This document shows, piece by piece, positions 60,617 through 64,000 of a stretch of 64,000 nucleotides of DNA (the first letter of the stretch is position 1; every line of letters begins with the position of its first letter). Under the pieces are notes generated by a model. It saw only the letters and a list, made by a program, of their open reading frames with translations. It made no database searches and was not told where the DNA came from. The stretch is taken from NCBI GenBank assembly GCA_902806595.1, contig CADCXC010000010.1, positions 806,001-870,000 on the forward strand. Reading direction: 5' to 3'. This DNA comes from Pyrenopolyporus hunteri (Eukaryota > Ascomycota > Sordariomycetes > Xylariales > Hypoxylaceae). A program made the position numbers and the translations under genes.

Positions 60617-62161
60617 ATGCTGACAGCAACATTGGCTGCGGGTAGCCATCGGTGGACGTTGCTACTTGCCGGAATTGTGTACGGTTTGGCGAATGGAGTA
60701 TATGGCCAAGATCCGCCCGCCCCTTACTTGCGGACACCATCCGCCGCCCAGCTTGAATGGCATCGGCAGGAGTTCTACGCATTCGTCCACTTCGGACCCA
60801 ACACTTTCACGGACGAAGAGTGGGGGCGTAGTCAGAGCACCCCCGATGTGTTTAAGCCGACGGCGTTAGACACGGACCAGTGGGCCAAGTCGTTCGCGGA
60901 TGCCGGTATGGCGGGAATGATCCTGACGGCGAAGCACCACGATGGCATGGCTTTATGGAACACGAATACAACCACTTATAAGATTGCTAACGGGAAATGG
61001 GCCCAAGACCGTATTTGCAAAGGCGTTAATGCCAATGTTGTACAGTTAGCAGCAGAGTCTGTAAAGAAATACGGCATCAAATTTGGCATCTATCTGTCGC
61101 CATGGGATATACACCGCGATCCAGCCATGCCAAAACCGCAGTTAGCCGGTACTCTGTATGATGAGCCACAGATCTTCGGTGATTCTACTCCAGGAGACTA
61201 TAACGATCTTTATTCCCAACAATTGACGGAGTTGGTGACCATGAAGCTGAGTGATGGTTCACCCATCGAACTATCAGAGCTGTGGCTCGACGGGAACAGC
61301 GGGTCTGACACCGTACAGACCTTCAACTGGACTAACTTCCGCAACATCATTCGCGAGCACCAGCCCGGCGCGATCATGTGGGGACACCAAGGCGTGGACG
61401 CGAGATGGGTAGGTAATGAGGATGGGGTAACAGTACCGACGAATTGGCACACTATTAGCCGCACTCAAGACCAACCCCATTACTCTGGCGAGCAGCTACA
61501 GACGGGGGTAAGAGACGGGACTTACTGGACGCCAGCGGAAGCAGATGCGCGCATACGGGGTGGCTGGTTCTTCCACGCCAACGAGAAACCCAAGACGGCA
61601 AGCGCCCTGATGGACATGTACCTGCAGTCCGTAGGCCGGAGCGTGAATCTCCTGCTAGACGTACCCCCGGACACTACGGGGCAAATCGTCAAAAGCGATG
61701 TGGATATCCTACGCCAATTCAAAGCCCAACGCGACGCGTTCCTCAACCGCGCGCTCCTCACGCCGGATCTCGCGGTAAACGCAAGCGGTATCCGCGGCGG
61801 GAACGCCACGCTCTACGGGCCGGCCAATGTGCTCGACGGTAGCCACGACACATACTGGGCGTTGGATGACGAGCAGAGGACCGGCTGGCTGGAAGTCGAC
61901 TTAGGCGCCGTATACAGTGTTGACGCGTTCATCACGCAGGAGCACATCGCGCTGGGCCAGAGGATCGGCGGGTACGCGATCGACGCCCTTGTCGGCGGTA
62001 TGTACAGGACGCTCGTCGCGGGGACGTCGATGGGGTACAAGCGCATCGATAGGTTGAGGTCGGCTGTAGAGACGAGTAGGATACGGCTGAGGGTTACGCA
62101 GGCGAATGCTGCGCCGGTGGTTAATGCGTTCCAGGTGCTTGGGAGTAGGAAGAGCTCGTAG
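60617..62161 (+). CDS. Secreted GH29 alpha-L-fucosidase with C-terminal F5/8-type domain, single exon
   Basis: Hydrolyses alpha-L-fucosyl bonds of glycans outside the cell. The first ATG in the frame is 60617 (a TTG 24 bases earlier is not a plausible start), giving 514 residues. A signal peptide covers about 1-30 (hydrophobic RWTLLLAGIVYGLANGVYG before QDPP). The GH29 catalytic domain runs from about 40 to 370: FVHFGPNTFTDEEWG (56-70), TAKHHDGMALW (105-115), GIYLSPWD (157-164) and the nucleophile motif ELWLDGNSG with Asp225. These resemble the plant/bacterial alpha-1,3/1,4-type (GH29-B) subgroup. The acid/base Glu is not assigned. A C-terminal discoidin-like F5/8 type C module spans about 385-510 (NVLDGSHDTYWALDD, GWLEVDLG), probably carbohydrate binding. 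GH29 genes are patchy in fungi, so horizontal transfer is possible but untested here. Confidence 0.93.
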   Translation: MLTATLAAGSHRWTLLLAGIVYGLANGVYGQDPPAPYLRTPSAAQLEWHRQEFYAFVHFGPNTFTDEEWGRSQSTPDVFKPTALDTDQWAKSFADAGMAGMILTAKHHDGMALWNTNTTTYKIANGKWAQDRICKGVNANVVQLAAESVKKYGIKFGIYLSPWDIHRDPAMPKPQLAGTLYDEPQIFGDSTPGDYNDLYSQQLTELVTMKLSDGSPIELSELWLDGNSGSDTVQTFNWTNFRNIIREHQPGAIMWGHQGVDARWVGNEDGVTVPTNWHTISRTQDQPHYSGEQLQTGVRDGTYWTPAEADARIRGGWFFHANEKPKTASALMDMYLQSVGRSVNLLLDVPPDTTGQIVKSDVDILRQFKAQRDAFLNRALLTPDLAVNASGIRGGNATLYGPANVLDGSHDTYWALDDEQRTGWLEVDLGAVYSVDAFITQEHIALGQRIGGYAIDALVGGMYRTLVAGTSMGYKRIDRLRSAVETSRIRLRVTQANAAPVVNAFQVLGSRKSS

Positions 62162-62252
62162 TTGGTGGGGGTATGTAGTAGGGTAACTTGATCATTGATA
62201 CCGCGTGTATATAACACCTATCTGTTTTCTCATGGCTTAGGAATAACGCTCT

Positions 62253-62440
62253 CTTTAGGGGATAAGAGCTATCATGAAGTTTAAGTCTAAGTTACGCACT
62301 ATGCTGCGTGAACGTAGCATAGCCCCTAAAGTCTTCTAAATCTGGTGTTCTTATGTGCTCGGGGTTAGGGTTAGGGTTAGGGTTAGGTCAGGGTTGGGGT
62401 TGGAGTTGGAGTTGGGGTTATATCTAGCTACCCCTAAAGT
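62253..62440. repeat. CTTTAGGGG / CCCCTAAAG repeats around a near-perfect palindrome
   Basis: CTTTAGGGG at 62253-62261 faces its complement CCCCTAAAG at 62323-62331, enclosing 61 bases. Inside and adjoining is a 24-bp near-palindrome (62299-62322: CTATGCTGCGT GA ACGTAGCATAG, one mismatch). A second CCCCTAAAGT at 62431-62440 lies directly after the telomere-like array. The layout resembles a tiny inverted-repeat element, but no target-site duplication was identified. Confidence 0.6.
62361..62420 (+). repeat. Interstitial telomere-like array (TTAGGG)n then TTGGRG hexamers
   Basis: GGGG then three TTAGGG and one TTAGG (62361-62387), a short break, then in-phase hexamer variants TTGGGG, TTGGAG, TTGGAG, TTGGGG and TTA to 62420. 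TTAGGG is the telomere repeat of filamentous ascomycetes. Genes lie on both sides, so it is internal. Confidence 0.9.
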
Positions 62441-63145
62441 TTTACTGGACTTTACGCAAGTCGATACACACCACGAGTTCTGCAGAAGAGTTCTCGCGTT
62501 GGTAAGCGTGCTGAGTAAATTACGTCGGTAGTGTTCATGACTAGAGCATGTCAGAGATAAGTGGTGAAGTTAATATCTTATGTTTCCCCGGCCGATCGAT
62601 ATCAGTTATATGTTAGTTGATCGTATAGTCAAGTATAAGCTTCACATCTCGTATATCCTTATAAGTACAGGCCCAATACAATATACTAGGCAGTGAACTA
62701 TTAGCCTACGTACCTAGATAGGTACCTAGATATGACTAGTAAAGATCTCTAAACGACTCTAGTCCTCCATCTTTATCAGCAGATCTACGTTCGAGGCAAA
62801 AGTAGTTTCACCATAATCACGAAAACCAGCAAACATGAACACAGGTTCGAACCCGTCGAATTATGGAATTTGGCTGTTTATTCACAAACACCCCCGGTTA
62901 GGAAGTGTCTCGATAGCGTTCGTTCTACAACCCATAACAACCCATGTGTCCCATCGAACCCTCATTTTCCCCGGCCGTGCTCTATGTGGTATCTGTATGC
63001 CAACTGGGCCATGCGTGCGACTTTCATACAATCAAGAACTAAGTCATTACAAATATTTGTTACCAAAAAACAAAAAAATACCAATGCTGGCTCACGACCA
63101 AGCGCGAAGCCAAAAGGATGGATTGCTGTTCTTCTTTTCTGCAGT

Positions 63146-64000
63146 TTATTGGAAGTGAGGCGCGTTGATAAATAAGCCCATGAGTATGCCGCCTAGGGTA
63201 CCCGCGATAGGAATCGTCGCGATCCACGAGAGCAGCAGTAAGCCGACACGCTGGAAGTTGACAGCCTTGAGGGTGCCGTTGCACAGGCCGACGCCGACGG
63301 TGGCGCCGGTGATGCACATGGACGTGGACACAGGTAGAGAGTATTGGGAAAAGACTAGCACGGTGATGGCGGCGCCCATCTCCATCGAGCAACCGCGGCT
63401 CGGCGAGTGGTACGTGATCTTGTTGCCCATGACCTTCATGATGTTGTACCCGTACGTGATCAGGCCGATGGAGATCATCGCCGAGAGCACGGCTAGCTGC
63501 CAGACTTCGACGGGCGATTTTGCCTCCTGCACCTTACTCGTCGACCACGCCGAGTAGATCACGGCCCACGGGCCGACCGAGTTGCCGATGTCGTTGGCGC
63601 CGTGGGCGAAGGACGCCGTGCACGCCGTCAGGACCTGCACGAAGGAGTACGTGTGCTCGACCTCGTTCGGGTACTTCTCCGCGTGCGCGTACACGCTCTG
63701 CATCCGCTTGCCCTCCGGCGTGCCCTCGATGCCCGACTGCGCGGCGTGGATGTCGTAGTGCAGGCCGTACAGGGCGCCGCAGACGACGGTGGCCGGGATG
63801 CGCCTCAGGAGGATCTTGATGTTGTGCAGCTCGTAGATCTCGCCCGCGCCCATCGGGTTGTCGCGCAGCGTGCGCATGGCCCAGCCCATGGGGCCGCGGC
63901 CCTTGAGGAGCTTCGCGTGCAGCTTGCTCTCGCCCTGTGATACGATCTCCTTGTAGGTGGCTTGCCTGGCCTCGACGTTGGCGAGCGCCTTCTCGTTCTC
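63146..64000 (-). CDS. Sodium/inorganic phosphate symporter, Pho89/PHO-4 family, C-terminal part (runs off window)
   Basis: High-affinity Na+-coupled phosphate transporter of the plasma membrane (PF01384). The 284 C-terminal residues are visible; the N-terminal half lies beyond 64000, and the frame is open to the edge. A soluble loop comes first (ENEKALANVEARQATYKEIV...). It is followed by the second half of the membrane domain with the family signature FAHGANDIGNSVGPWAV, several hydrophobic helices (VWQLAVLSAMISIGLITYGY, MGAAITVLVFSQYSLPVSTS, LLLLSWIATIPIAGTLGGIL) and a short tail ending APHFQ. No intron is seen in this part. Convergent with the fucosidase gene. The fungal members PHO-4 (Neurospora) and Pho89 (yeast) are induced by phosphate starvation; nothing in the visible part tests that here. 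Confidence 0.93.
   Translation of the reverse strand, partial: ENEKALANVEARQATYKEIVSQGESKLHAKLLKGRGPMGWAMRTLRDNPMGAGEIYELHNIKILLRRIPATVVCGALYGLHYDIHAAQSGIEGTPEGKRMQSVYAHAEKYPNEVEHTYSFVQVLTACTASFAHGANDIGNSVGPWAVIYSAWSTSKVQEAKSPVEVWQLAVLSAMISIGLITYGYNIMKVMGNKITYHSPSRGCSMEMGAAITVLVFSQYSLPVSTSMCITGATVGVGLCNGTLKAVNFQRVGLLLLSWIATIPIAGTLGGILMGLFINAPHFQ

Larger units (their letters stand above)
62162..63145. other. Convergent intergenic region with telomere-like and palindromic repeats
   Basis: Lies between the stops of the fucosidase and phosphate-transporter genes. It holds the CCCCTAAAG-flanked palindrome and the TTAGGG array listed separately. The rest is A/T-rich with no gene. A GGTTCGAACCC at about 62852 is not part of a tRNA. 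Confidence 0.5.

Noticed and set aside
62845..62870. GGTTCGAACCC resembling a tRNA T-arm
   Set aside because: The bases beside it do not pair as a five-base T stem and no acceptor, D arm or anticodon arm surrounds it.
62361..64000. Chromosome end (true telomere or subtelomere)
   Set aside because: The TTAGGG array is about 27 bases plus variants, and a coding phosphate transporter continues beyond it to the window edge.

Overview
The window reads as chromosomal DNA of a filamentous ascomycete (Pezizomycotina, most likely Sordariomycetes). The evidence is short 50-130 nt spliceosomal introns with GCTAAC/ACTAAC-type branch sites, a Zn2Cys6 regulator, a HET-domain gene, a dispersed intron-bearing tRNA-Leu(CAG), and intergenic DNA full of TAGGTA/TACCTA-type simple motifs. 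The species assignment is inference. Thirteen complete protein genes, one partial protein gene and one tRNA gene can be supported. This is low density for 64 kb, and several stretches of 3-6 kb hold no gene I can defend.

Layout, left to right. 1-5.1 kb: the spliceosomal GTPase Snu114 (+, four exons). 5.1-15.8 kb: gene-poor repeat-rich DNA with one gene, the cytosolic Fe-S assembly factor CIA2 (-, two exons). 15.8-19 kb: a 905-residue Zn2Cys6 regulator (+, eight exons). 19-23.9 kb: gene-poor, microsatellites. 23.9-27.7 kb: a large disordered protein with an AT-hook and a microcephalin-like BRCT domain (-). 29.1-30.9 kb: a HET-domain protein (+). 32.9-34.4 kb: a secreted Ser/Thr-rich protein (+). 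35.1-36.1 kb: RNase P/MRP subunit Rpp1 (-), divergent from a zinc-ribbon protein (+) at 36.9-37.3 kb. 38.1-39.7 kb: a stand-alone LigD-type 3'-phosphoesterase-domain protein (-). 40.3 kb: tRNA-Leu(CAG). 40.4-44 kb: gene desert. 44-45 kb: an NmrA/festuclavine-dehydrogenase-like oxidoreductase (+). 46-49.5 kb: a 1135-residue disordered protein ending in a Cys/His-rich domain (-). 49.5-53.6 kb: gene-poor. 53.6-55.3 kb: a PAF-acetylhydrolase-like esterase (-). 58.4-59.6 kb: mitochondrial NADH-cytochrome b5 reductase Mcr1 (-), divergent from a secreted GH29 fucosidase (+) at 60.6-62.2 kb. 62.4 kb: a short interstitial telomere-like array. 63.1-64 kb: the C-terminal part of a Pho89-type phosphate symporter (-), cut by the window edge.

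The genes do not form an operon-like or biosynthetic cluster. They are mostly housekeeping (splicing, tRNA processing, Fe-S assembly, cytochrome b5 reduction, phosphate uptake) mixed with accessory functions (nonself recognition, secreted wall-type protein, secreted glycosidase). Exon structures were built by hand from splice signals and reading-frame continuity; all thirteen complete CDS models sum to multiples of three. I did not find a convincing new multi-gene system. The more unusual items are two GC-AG introns among 21, a 705-nt intron in SNU114, the telomere-like array beside a palindrome and CCCCTAAAG repeats, the stand-alone phosphoesterase-domain protein, and two large uncharacterised disordered proteins with conserved C-terminal modules.
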